This document shows, piece after piece, positions 28,641-37,765 of a stretch of DNA of 64,000 bases. The notes beneath the pieces are model-generated. The model was given only the letters and a program-made list of their open reading frames with translations. It was not told the DNA's origin and searched no databases. The stretch's first letter is position 1, and every line of letters begins with the position of its first letter. Source of the stretch: Pseudobacteroides cellulosolvens ATCC 35603 = DSM 2933 (GTDB lineage: Bacteria; Bacillota; Clostridia; Acetivibrionales; DSM-2933). Both the position numbers and the translations under genes were made by a program. The DNA lies in contig NZ_LGTC01000001.1 in assembly GCF_001262605.1 (NCBI RefSeq), forward strand, positions 5,768,001-5,832,000, in the 5' to 3' direction.

Positions 28641-29762
28641 TTAATCTGAAATAATAGTATTGAAATTTTTAGCTATGACTATAATATCATTCATATTTAT
28701 TGCTCCATCACTATTTAAGTCATAAGATTCAATATATACGCCATCACCTTTTGAACTGTTAAAAACTGAGGCCATAATTATCACATCCGACATATTTACT
28801 ACTTTATCAGCATTTACATCTGCTATTTTGCTGGTAGACATTGGTGTTGGTGTAGGTGATGGGATATAAAATGTTGTAAAAATATCTTTAGGCTTATTGT
28901 CTGTTGGGGCTGTTATTTTAATTCTATTACAATTTAATGATATAGTATCAGCAATAATATATCCTGTAAAATCTAATTCGTTGCCAATGAGTCGAACATC
29001 ACCTTTAAGTGCATAAAAATTGGCATTTAATTTGTTAGTTAAATAATCACAAATTATGTTTCCATTTGAGGAATATACAGACGCATAACCACTTGAAGTA
29101 TCAAAACCATATCGTATATCAATATCTCCAGTAGCAAATATATTTCCATTTCCAAGAAACTTAACACCATTTGAAATTATAACATTCCCATGAAAAAAAT
29201 AAATTTCATCATTGTCAACTGTAAAAACCTGGCTTCCACCTATTTTGAAACTTGAATTTGCATCAAAATATAAATCAATATTTGGCTGTGTAATTTTATT
29301 TTTGTAGTCATTGGGGTATATATGAATAACTTTTTTGCCATATACAAAAGCGGCATCTATCATTTCATTGCTTATATCAGGAATTTTTATTACTGATCCA
29401 TTATCAATAAAATTGCATGTATCTGTAGGTTTTGCTAGACTATATATTTCATGACCTTTAACTGAATCACATATACCATTCATATTAAAGCGATCTGCAC
29501 CTATTTTTATGCCTGCATTAGAATGTATGTTACCAGAAATAGATACTTCCTGCCCTCTCAAATATAGGTCTGTGGTTTGAGAACCGCTGAAAAGAACATA
29601 ATCTATTGGCATTGGAGCATCGATTTGCTGTTTGTCCAAGCTGGCGTATACACTATCTGTTAATGTTCGGGTTTGAGCTATTGTATAGCTGCTACATAAA
29701 CTAATAATTAAAAATAAAACCAGTCCTATTGAAGTTTTTTTGTGCCATTGTCTTTCTGTCAT
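28641..29762 (-). CDS. Secreted dockerin protein with beta-solenoid-like N-terminal domain
   Basis: 373 aa; GGGGGG seven bases before the ATG. Signal peptide about 1-29. Residues about 50-285 form short beta strands in repeated rungs (LYLRGQEVSISGNIHSNAG, VIISNGVKFLGNGNIFATG, NFYALKGDVRLIGNELDFTG), resembling pilus-associated or polymer-forming solenoid proteins. A short PSPTPTP linker follows, then a C-terminal dockerin (about 313-371: DKVVNMSDVIIMASVF, DGAINMNDIIVIAKNF). No glycosidase motif is visible. It could be a structural or binding cellulosome component; the N-terminal family is not recognised with certainty. Confidence 0.82.
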   Translation of the reverse strand: MTERQWHKKTSIGLVLFLIISLCSSYTIAQTRTLTDSVYASLDKQQIDAPMPIDYVLFSGSQTTDLYLRGQEVSISGNIHSNAGIKIGADRFNMNGICDSVKGHEIYSLAKPTDTCNFIDNGSVIKIPDISNEMIDAAFVYGKKVIHIYPNDYKNKITQPNIDLYFDANSSFKIGGSQVFTVDNDEIYFFHGNVIISNGVKFLGNGNIFATGDIDIRYGFDTSSGYASVYSSNGNIICDYLTNKLNANFYALKGDVRLIGNELDFTGYIIADTISLNCNRIKITAPTDNKPKDIFTTFYIPSPTPTPMSTSKIADVNADKVVNMSDVIIMASVFNSSKGDGVYIESYDLNSDGAINMNDIIVIAKNFNTIISD

Positions 29763-29821
29763 GTAAAATCCCCCCCATTATATTCTGTATAAATAATATA
29801 ATTATTTACAATATAATGCAA

Positions 29822-32800
29822 CTACATCATATCAAAAAAACTCAATTGGTTACTTTTTGGAATACCTTTTAAGCAGCCAAACTTTTCAAGGGACTCTATA
29901 GTGGAGTTTCCAATTTTAGCACGTATCTTTAAATCATCTACTGAAATGAAAGATCCTCCTTCTTTGACAGCTGCATATATTCCTTCTGCCGCAACATTTC
30001 CCATACCTGATATACTGTTTAAAGGTGGTCTGATGCTGTCATCCTCTATGAGAAAATTAGTAGCATGAGATTTATACAAATCAATAGGCAGGAATTTAAA
30101 GCCTCTTTCATACATTTCCAAAACCAATTCCAAATCATCGTACATGTCCTTATCTTTATTGGCAGCCTGATTACCCTGCATTTCAATTTCCTTCATCTTC
30201 TGCTTAACAACTTCTTTTCCATTTATCATAAATTCTGCATCAAAAGCTTTTGCCCTAATGGAAAAATAAGCTGCATAATAAGCCAAAGGTATATGCACCT
30301 TAAACCAGGCTATTCTGAAGGCCATCATAATATAAGCTGCAGCGTGAGCCTTAGGGAACATGTATTTTATCTTTTTACAGGAATCTATATACCATTCAGG
30401 TACTTCATGCTCTCTCATCATCTCCTCATATTGAGGCCATTTGGGTTCCTTCAAGGCCTTTCCTTTACGAACCGTCTCCATTATCTTAAAGGCAGCACCT
30501 GGGGGCAGACCTTTTTTCATGAGGTAAACCATGATATCATCTCTCGTACATACCGCTTCACTTAAAGTAACCGTTCCGGCATCAATCAAGTCCTTTGCAT
30601 TTCCAAGCCACACATCTGTACCATGGGAAAGACCTGATATACAAATAAGGTCTGCAAATTGTTTCGGCATTGTATCTAAGAGCATCCCTCTTACAAACTT
30701 GGTACCGAATTCAGGAACGCCAAAGGTTCCAACCTTTGAATTAATCTGCTCTGGAGAAACACCCAAAGCTTCGGTAGATGAAAATAAAGACATGGTCTTC
30801 TTATCGTCCATAGGTATGATTTTAGGATCCACACCTGTAATATCCTGAAGCATTCTGATCATTGTCGGGTCATCATGCCCTAGTATATCAAGCTTTAGTA
30901 GATTCTGGTCTATTGAGTGATAGTCAAAATGCGTTGTTATAATGTCCGAATCGGGATCATCCGCAGGGTGCTGTACCGGGCAAAACTCAAATATTTCCCT
31001 TCCCTTGGGCACAACTATAATTCCCCCAGGGTGCTGTCCTGTAGTTCTTTTTATGCCCGTACAGCCCTTTGCAATTCTCTCGATTTCAGCTTTATTTATA
31101 TGGATATTTCGTTCCTCATAATACTTCTTTACATAGCCAAAGGCTGTTTTATCCGCAATGGTACCTACAGTCCCAGCCTTAAATGTCGTACCCTTTCCAA
31201 ATATAACTTCTGTATATTTATGTGCTTTTGCCTGATATTCCCCGGAAAAGTTCAAGTCTATATCAGGCTCCTTATCTCCATCGAAGCCCAAGAACGTTTC
31301 AAAGGGGATGTCTATCCCATCCTTGGCAAGATTTTCGCCGCAAACTGGGCAAGGCTTGTCCGGCAAGTCAAAACCGTTATTATAACCGTAATCTGTGAAA
31401 TCGGAATATTTGCAGCTTGGGCATCTGTAATGGGGCGGCAAGGCATTTACTTCGGTAATCCCTGTCATATATGCTACTACTGAGGACCCGACAGATCCCC
31501 TCGAACCTACCAGATAGCCGTCCTCATTTGATTTCCACACCAGCTTTTGAGCGATTATATACATTACCGAGAAGCCATTCTTTATGATAGAATCCAGCTC
31601 CCTATCAAGCCTTACCTGAACAATTTCAGGCAACGGATCTCCATATAGTTCATGAGCTTTACCAAAAGTAATATCCTTTATAGTCTGCTCGCAGCCTTCA
31701 ATATGCGGAGGACATTTCTCAGGGGAAATGGGGCTTATCTGTTCACACATATCGGCTATTTTATTGGTGTTTGTAACAACCACCTCATAGGCCTTTTCCT
31801 CCCCTAAATAAGAAAACTCCTCAAGCATCTCATCCGTGGTTTTTAAATATAATGGAGCCTGTTTATCTGCATCATCATAGCCCTGACCAGCCTCAAGTAT
31901 ACGCCTGTATATTTCATCTTCAGGATCTAAAAAGTGAACATCACCGGTAGCAACCACAGGCTTGTTTAACTTTTCACCTAGAGCAACAATTTTTCTGTTG
32001 ATTTCCTTTAGGTAGTCCTTGTCCGGAACCTCCTCTTTTCTTACCAAATAATCATTATTCCCTATAGGCTGGATTTCCAGATAATCGTAATCCTTTGCAA
32101 TGGATTCAATTTCTTCATCTGATTTTCCAAGTAGTATTGCCTGGTAAAGCTCACCTTCACTACAGGCACTTCCTAAAATTAATCCTTCTGAATATTTTTT
32201 ATATAAGCTCTTTAATATACGTGGTTTTTTATAAAAATAATCCAAGTGAGAATAGGATACCAACTTATACAAATTCTTTAATCCCACATAATCCTTTGCT
32301 AGTATTATTGCATGGTAAGTTTTAACTTTTTTATACTCTGACTTCTTAGCTTCTTCGTCAGAACTACATGCATCTATATCCAGAAGAGTTTTGACTCCTT
32401 TTTCCTTTAGTCTTTCAAGCATAATATTAAATACCTTGACGGTAGTATTTACGTCATCTAAAGCCCTGTGTGCAACCTCGACCTTAATTCCGAGGTTTTT
32501 AGCAATTCTTCCTAATTTATAGGTTTTATAATCAGGGAAGAGCTCCTTAGCTAAGGATAAGGTATCTACATAAGTAAAATCGAAATCATAACCTAAAACC
32601 TTGGCATTATGCTTTAAGAAACCAATATCAAAATCAGCATTATGAGCTACCAAAATGCTTCCTTCAATAAACTCCAGTATTTTAGGGAAAACCTTATCAA
32701 TAGTTTCTGCATCCTGTACCATGTAATCAGTTATGCCTGTAACCTCTATGACTCTTGCCGGAATGGGTTTTTCAGGATTTACAAAGCAGCTGAATTCATC

Positions 32801-34177
32801 AATTACCTTTCCATCCTTAAGCTTCATAATACCTATTTCAGTAATTTTTTCTGTTATCGGTGAAAAACCTGTAGTTTCCAAGTCCAGTACACAATATGTA
32901 TCATCAATGCTTTGTCCTTTAGGGTTTGTAACAGATGACTTTTTATCCGGTGCCAAATAAGCTTCTACCCCATATATAACCTTCATATCGGGATTATTCC
33001 TTCCCAAGAGTTTATGTGCCTCAGGAAAGGACTGCACCACTCCATGATCCGTGATAGCAATAGATTTCATTCCCCAACTCATAGCTCTTTTGATTAAACT
33101 ACTCGCACTTGCCATAGCATCCATTTGACTCATCTGTGTATGCATATGCAGCTCTACTCTCTTAACATCTGAATTATCCTGTCTCTTAGCCTTCTTTATA
33201 CCATCTGTTTCTATTATGGTATTTGCTATAAACTCAATTTCTCCGGAAAATGTGCTATGACTTGCACTTCCGGCAAGTTTAACTCCCTTGGCTTTTTTGA
33301 GTCTGGATAAGACCTCACCATCTTCACCCGGCTTTATAAAAGCCTTACAAGTCATGGAAGTTGAGCCGTCATATAAAGCAAAGGAAATTAAGGTTTTTCC
33401 GCTTCTTAATTCCTTAGATTCAATATTGGATATTTCACCAGCTATAGCAACCCTTCCCTCATCGGGTATAATTTCAGTAATTTTAATTACAGGTTCCTTT
33501 ATTTTTTCGTTCCTACCTAATATCAAAGGTGTATTTTCTTTCTTTTCATCATTTTCCTTATTTTTTTCCTGATTTGTTTGTGGAGGTTCTTTAGACGATT
33601 GTGGAGAATTATTACTTAATGCAGCCTTAGTTTGTTCCTCTAAAAGCTGCATTTCCTTTTCTCGTGTATCCTCTTTAACCTTTTTTAATTCTTCGCTGTT
33701 TACTTTATCAATAAAATTTATTTTATATTCTGTTCCATACAGGTTTTTTATGGCTTTACTGATTTTTTTATCACAACCCATAGATCTTAAAAGATCTGAT
33801 ACCATAATCTTAAAATTAAAATTTATTATATTATTAGCCACTTCAAATTCAGTATCTTTTATAACTGCTTTTAAAACGGGGTGTTTATCTGATATAGAAA
33901 ATACAATATTTCTAAGTTCCATCTCTACCGGCTTTTTATATGTTCCCTCAGCATATTGTATACTAATTTCAGAATCATTTAATGAAAACCTTTTCCTTAG
34001 AAAGGAATTAAAGCCTACAATTTCTTTTATATCAATATATTTATCACAACTGATTCTCATCTCTAGGATTTTACTTTTTTTCTTTAGGACTGCTGCTTCT
34101 ACAATTGCTGTACCTATATTGCCCTCTGTATTATAATCACTAAAAATTTCGTTTATTCTTTTTAAGTTGCTTTCCAA
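29822..34177 (-). CDS. polC: DNA polymerase III subunit alpha, PolC type
   Basis: 1451 aa, the usual size for Gram-positive PolC, the replicative polymerase with built-in proofreading. Order: N-terminal domain, an acidic/lysine-rich linker (about 185-220), OB-fold (about 228-320), PHP domain starting HMHTQMSQMDA, an inserted DnaQ-type 3'-5' exonuclease (LDLETTG, then HNADFDIGF and HRALDDVNTT), PHP remainder, zinc-binding cysteines (CPSC ... CPVC), polymerase core with PDIDLNFSGE, and helix-hairpin-helix C terminus. TTG start seven bases after GGGGG. Usual neighbours proS and rimP are absent. Confidence 0.97.
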   Translation of the reverse strand: MESNLKRINEIFSDYNTEGNIGTAIVEAAVLKKKSKILEMRISCDKYIDIKEIVGFNSFLRKRFSLNDSEISIQYAEGTYKKPVEMELRNIVFSISDKHPVLKAVIKDTEFEVANNIINFNFKIMVSDLLRSMGCDKKISKAIKNLYGTEYKINFIDKVNSEELKKVKEDTREKEMQLLEEQTKAALSNNSPQSSKEPPQTNQEKNKENDEKKENTPLILGRNEKIKEPVIKITEIIPDEGRVAIAGEISNIESKELRSGKTLISFALYDGSTSMTCKAFIKPGEDGEVLSRLKKAKGVKLAGSASHSTFSGEIEFIANTIIETDGIKKAKRQDNSDVKRVELHMHTQMSQMDAMASASSLIKRAMSWGMKSIAITDHGVVQSFPEAHKLLGRNNPDMKVIYGVEAYLAPDKKSSVTNPKGQSIDDTYCVLDLETTGFSPITEKITEIGIMKLKDGKVIDEFSCFVNPEKPIPARVIEVTGITDYMVQDAETIDKVFPKILEFIEGSILVAHNADFDIGFLKHNAKVLGYDFDFTYVDTLSLAKELFPDYKTYKLGRIAKNLGIKVEVAHRALDDVNTTVKVFNIMLERLKEKGVKTLLDIDACSSDEEAKKSEYKKVKTYHAIILAKDYVGLKNLYKLVSYSHLDYFYKKPRILKSLYKKYSEGLILGSACSEGELYQAILLGKSDEEIESIAKDYDYLEIQPIGNNDYLVRKEEVPDKDYLKEINRKIVALGEKLNKPVVATGDVHFLDPEDEIYRRILEAGQGYDDADKQAPLYLKTTDEMLEEFSYLGEEKAYEVVVTNTNKIADMCEQISPISPEKCPPHIEGCEQTIKDITFGKAHELYGDPLPEIVQVRLDRELDSIIKNGFSVMYIIAQKLVWKSNEDGYLVGSRGSVGSSVVAYMTGITEVNALPPHYRCPSCKYSDFTDYGYNNGFDLPDKPCPVCGENLAKDGIDIPFETFLGFDGDKEPDIDLNFSGEYQAKAHKYTEVIFGKGTTFKAGTVGTIADKTAFGYVKKYYEERNIHINKAEIERIAKGCTGIKRTTGQHPGGIIVVPKGREIFEFCPVQHPADDPDSDIITTHFDYHSIDQNLLKLDILGHDDPTMIRMLQDITGVDPKIIPMDDKKTMSLFSSTEALGVSPEQINSKVGTFGVPEFGTKFVRGMLLDTMPKQFADLICISGLSHGTDVWLGNAKDLIDAGTVTLSEAVCTRDDIMVYLMKKGLPPGAAFKIMETVRKGKALKEPKWPQYEEMMREHEVPEWYIDSCKKIKYMFPKAHAAAYIMMAFRIAWFKVHIPLAYYAAYFSIRAKAFDAEFMINGKEVVKQKMKEIEMQGNQAANKDKDMYDDLELVLEMYERGFKFLPIDLYKSHATNFLIEDDSIRPPLNSISGMGNVAAEGIYAAVKEGGSFISVDDLKIRAKIGNSTIESLEKFGCLKGIPKSNQLSFFDMM

Positions 34178-34382
34178 CGTTCTTCCCCCAAAATTTTAGT
34201 ATTATAAATATTATATAAGACAGGCTTCTGTTTGTCATGCATATTAATGAAATCACGACGTGATTTTATTTCATTACTTTCGTTTTCAATTGTGGCCAAT
34301 ACCTCTTGTGTTGCTTCATCAACAAGATCTCTACCCCATCTAGTTAAAAAGTATAGAAAAGTTATAATTCCGTTAAAAATTA

Positions 34383-34643
34383 TTAAACAAGTATAAACAA
34401 AGCAATTATAACTATACCGGGAATTAAACTGAAAAAAAGACCTTTAATATATCTGCTGATAGGTAAGAAATAGTTTATTACAGCGAGTAAAACTATTCCC
34501 AAGCCTTCAAAAATATTAACCAATGCTCTGTCAGAGTCCTTTGTAAAAACAGACTGTGCACTAAATAATGCTACTATTGCGATAGTTACCAGTATGTTTA
34601 CTTTATGTACTCTGTCTCTATTGTATGCATCGTGATTCAACAC
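34383..34643 (-). pseudogene. Short membrane protein resembling the N terminus of a chemoreceptor
   Basis: 86 aa from GTG 34643, eight bases after GGGAGG (an earlier in-frame GTG exists at 34652). Starts LNHDAYNRDRVHKVN and has three hydrophobic helices (NILVTIAIVALFSAQS; IFEGLGIVLLAVINYFLP; LFFSLIPGIVIIALFILV). This matches the membrane start of certain clostridial methyl-accepting proteins, but the frame stops and no signalling domain follows. A gene of this kind may have been cut short. Could also be a genuine small membrane protein. Confidence 0.5.
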
Positions 34644-34840
34644 GATAAGCACCTCCCGATATTAAATGATTTTCTTGTATATGTTTTGATTGGGTAATAA
34701 GGAAAAACCCAACATCCATAAATTCAATATCCTGCCACACCGTAGAAACACAATTATTGTTTAGTTTTACCATTATTAATACGATATAAATTTATGATTA
34801 TTTAGCTTGTAAGTATTTCTCAAATAAGGAGGCACGACCT

Positions 34841-37552
34841 ATGTCATTTATTAGAAATATGAAAATTGGTACAAAAATAACTCTGGCTGTTACATCTATT
34901 ATGCTATTTGCTTTTATTATTATTGGTATTGTATCCTATTCCAGTTCCTCTAAAAGCATATATGAAGCTTTGGAATCTAATCTTAAGAGCAGGGCTTTAG
35001 ACGGTGCGGAAATTGTTGCTTCTGAAGTTAAAGCTATGGTAAGGGATGTTGATGGGGTTATATATGATCCTGAAATACAATCTATGAACTGGGCAGAACA
35101 AAAAAGTATACTTATGGATACTGCAAAAAGAAAAGGCTTCCTCAGAATGGGAGTAACCGATCTAACCGGTAAGAGTAATTTCACAGATGGAAGTACTCCT
35201 GATCTATCTAACGCCGATTATATAAAGAAAGCCTTTCAGGGCTCAACTATCATTACTGATCCTATAATAAGCCAAATTGATAACAAGATGGTGATTATAA
35301 TTTCTGTACCTATAAAGGATATGAACGGCGAAATTGTTGGTGTACTTGTTGCAACACATGAAAACTCAGTATTTAGTAAAATAATAAGTAGGATAAAAGT
35401 AGGAAATGCAGGCTACTCGTTTGCTATTAACAAGAAGGGGACTACAATAGCACATCCTAAGAATGAGCTAGTTGTTAAACAAGATAATATCTTCGAGAAT
35501 GCAAAGAATGATAAGAACCTAGAACCTCTTGCCGAAATTGAAAGAAAAATGGTAAACGGTGAAAAAGGGTTTGGCGAATACTCTTACGGCGGTGTTCATA
35601 AACTTTTAGCTTATGCACCCATACCAAATTCAGAATGTTCAATTGGTTTGACAGTTCCAGAAGATGAGTTTTATGCTGGTCTATATGATCTAAGAACAAA
35701 AGTTATAGTTATTACCATCATTTTCATACTGCTTGGTATCGCTGCAAGTATGCTTATTTCATGGCTTATTGTCACTAAACCTATTAGAAAGCTTATTAAT
35801 ATATCCGATAGATTATCAGTGGGGGATACCGAAATAAGCATAGATTCTGTTAGTAATGACGAAATCGGGACCCTTATGGCTTCTTTCTCCAATATAATTA
35901 ACAACACAAGAGAACAATCTAACAATGCACGTAGAATTGCTGAGGGAAATCTTGATATAGTAATTAACGAGAGATCTGAGAAAGATATTCTTGCGGCTAG
36001 TATGAAACAGGTTGTTCATACTTTAAAGGACCTCATAAATGAAACAAGTATACTTTCTAAAGCAGCCTCTCAAGGAGAATTATCTGTCAGAGGCGATATT
36101 AGCAAGCTTCAGGGAGGATACGCTGAAATTGTTAATGGCATAAATAATACATTAGATGCTGTTATTGAACCAATAAATGAAGCATCCACAATTCTTGGTA
36201 ATATGGTTGTAAATGATTATTCTGTAGAAATGACTGGTAAGTATCAGGGAATGCTTAAAGAGTTTTCCGACAAAATAAATTTGGTAAAAAGCCGCCTTTT
36301 AAGCGTACAGGATATTGCTGTTCGCGTATCTAAAGGAGACATTAGCAGGCTGGATGAATTCACAAAAATCGGTAAGCGTTCTGATAATGATAAACTTATA
36401 CCTTCATTCACAGAAATGATGAAGACTATACAAGATCTTATGAATGAAGTTGAAAGGATTACAAATGCCGCTTCAGAAGGTAATCTTGAAATTCGCGGTG
36501 ATATATCAAAATTTGAAGGCGGCTATAAAACTATAATTGGAGGGGTTAACAATACCCTTAATGCTATTTCAGATCCACTTAATTCAGCTCTTACGGTACT
36601 AGCCAAGATGGCTCAGAACGACTACACTAATGACATTTCAGGGAACTACAAAGGTTCCTTTAAAGAGCTTGTAAGTGCAATAAATTATGTGCAGTTAACT
36701 TTAAACCATGTTCTGAATGAAATAAATGATGCAGCAAAACAAGTAGCATCAGGTTCAAGACAAGTATCTGATTCTGCACAAACATTGTCACAAGGCTCTA
36801 CAGAGCAAGCCAGCTCTATTGAGGAGCTTACTGCTTCTTTAGAAGAAATCTCAGCCCAGACAAAGGAAAATGCTGCAAGTGCTAATCAAGCAAATGAACT
36901 GGCGTTGGATGTAAAAGGAAATGCTATTCAAGGAAATACTCAAATGAAAGAAATGGTTCAAGCTATGGACGACATCAATGAGGCATCAAGCAATATCTCA
37001 AAGATTATTAAAGTTATTGATGAAATTGCATTTCAAACAAACATACTTGCACTTAATGCTGCTGTAGAAGCTGCAAGAGCAGGGCAGCACGGAAAAGGGT
37101 TTGCCGTGGTAGCAGAAGAGGTAAGAAATTTGGCCGGAAGATCTGCAAACGCAGCAAAGGAAACAACTGTCCTTATTGAAGGAACTATTAAAAAAGTTGA
37201 GAATGGTACCAAAATCGCAAATGACACAGCTGATGCATTGAATGATATAGTGGAAGGTGTATCCAAGGCCGCTGAGTTGGTTGGTCAAATTGCTAAAGCT
37301 TCAAATGAACAGGCAACGGGCATAACTCAGATTAATATGGGCATAACACAAGTATCTCAGGTTACCCAGGTCAATTCTGCTACCTCGGAGGAAAGTGCAG
37401 CAGCTAGCGAGGAATTATCCAGCCAAGCTGATTTGCTTAAAGAGATGGTAGGAAAATTCAAACTGAATAAGATGAGCAGCCGTAATAGCCACATAGATTA
37501 TCCGAGCACTGAAACACTTGAAATTAAGGATAATATTTCAGAAAAAAATTAA
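34841..37552 (+). CDS. Methyl-accepting chemotaxis protein (dCache sensor, poly-HAMP)
   Basis: 903 aa. First membrane helix about 11-33, extracellular dCache-like sensor about 35-285 (DLTGKSNFTDGSTPDLS, NAGYSFAINKKGT), second helix about 290-312, HAMP about 313-365, then two further HAMP-like blocks (GELSVRGDISKLQGGYAEI and GNLEIRGDISKFEGGYKTI), and the signalling hairpin with tip EIAFQTNILALNAAVEAARA. No CheR/CheB tether at the end. AAGGAGG ribosome site. Ligand unknown; small organic acids or amino acids are usual for dCache. Partner of the next gene, a close paralogue 213 bases away. Confidence 0.94.
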   Translation: MSFIRNMKIGTKITLAVTSIMLFAFIIIGIVSYSSSSKSIYEALESNLKSRALDGAEIVASEVKAMVRDVDGVIYDPEIQSMNWAEQKSILMDTAKRKGFLRMGVTDLTGKSNFTDGSTPDLSNADYIKKAFQGSTIITDPIISQIDNKMVIIISVPIKDMNGEIVGVLVATHENSVFSKIISRIKVGNAGYSFAINKKGTTIAHPKNELVVKQDNIFENAKNDKNLEPLAEIERKMVNGEKGFGEYSYGGVHKLLAYAPIPNSECSIGLTVPEDEFYAGLYDLRTKVIVITIIFILLGIAASMLISWLIVTKPIRKLINISDRLSVGDTEISIDSVSNDEIGTLMASFSNIINNTREQSNNARRIAEGNLDIVINERSEKDILAASMKQVVHTLKDLINETSILSKAASQGELSVRGDISKLQGGYAEIVNGINNTLDAVIEPINEASTILGNMVVNDYSVEMTGKYQGMLKEFSDKINLVKSRLLSVQDIAVRVSKGDISRLDEFTKIGKRSDNDKLIPSFTEMMKTIQDLMNEVERITNAASEGNLEIRGDISKFEGGYKTIIGGVNNTLNAISDPLNSALTVLAKMAQNDYTNDISGNYKGSFKELVSAINYVQLTLNHVLNEINDAAKQVASGSRQVSDSAQTLSQGSTEQASSIEELTASLEEISAQTKENAASANQANELALDVKGNAIQGNTQMKEMVQAMDDINEASSNISKIIKVIDEIAFQTNILALNAAVEAARAGQHGKGFAVVAEEVRNLAGRSANAAKETTVLIEGTIKKVENGTKIANDTADALNDIVEGVSKAAELVGQIAKASNEQATGITQINMGITQVSQVTQVNSATSEESAAASEELSSQADLLKEMVGKFKLNKMSSRNSHIDYPSTETLEIKDNISEKN

Positions 37553-37765
37553 AGATTAAATAAAAAGCCAAACTAATCGCCAAACTAATCTATATTAAGA
37601 AATGTAAAATGATTATTGCAAGCCATTTAACAGTATTCATAATCATGGTAATATGCGTCATCGCCTTTGTTAGTAGTTGCTATTTAGTTTAATGATTATT
37701 CTTACGATAAATATATATGAATATTTAACCAATAATAATTTCACAAATAATAGGAGGTTCATTCT

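Noticed and set aside
36998..37288. Antisense ORFs within the chemoreceptor genes (such as 36998-37288, 40009-40197)
   Set aside because: They mirror the conserved signalling domain in both paralogues and have no start signals.
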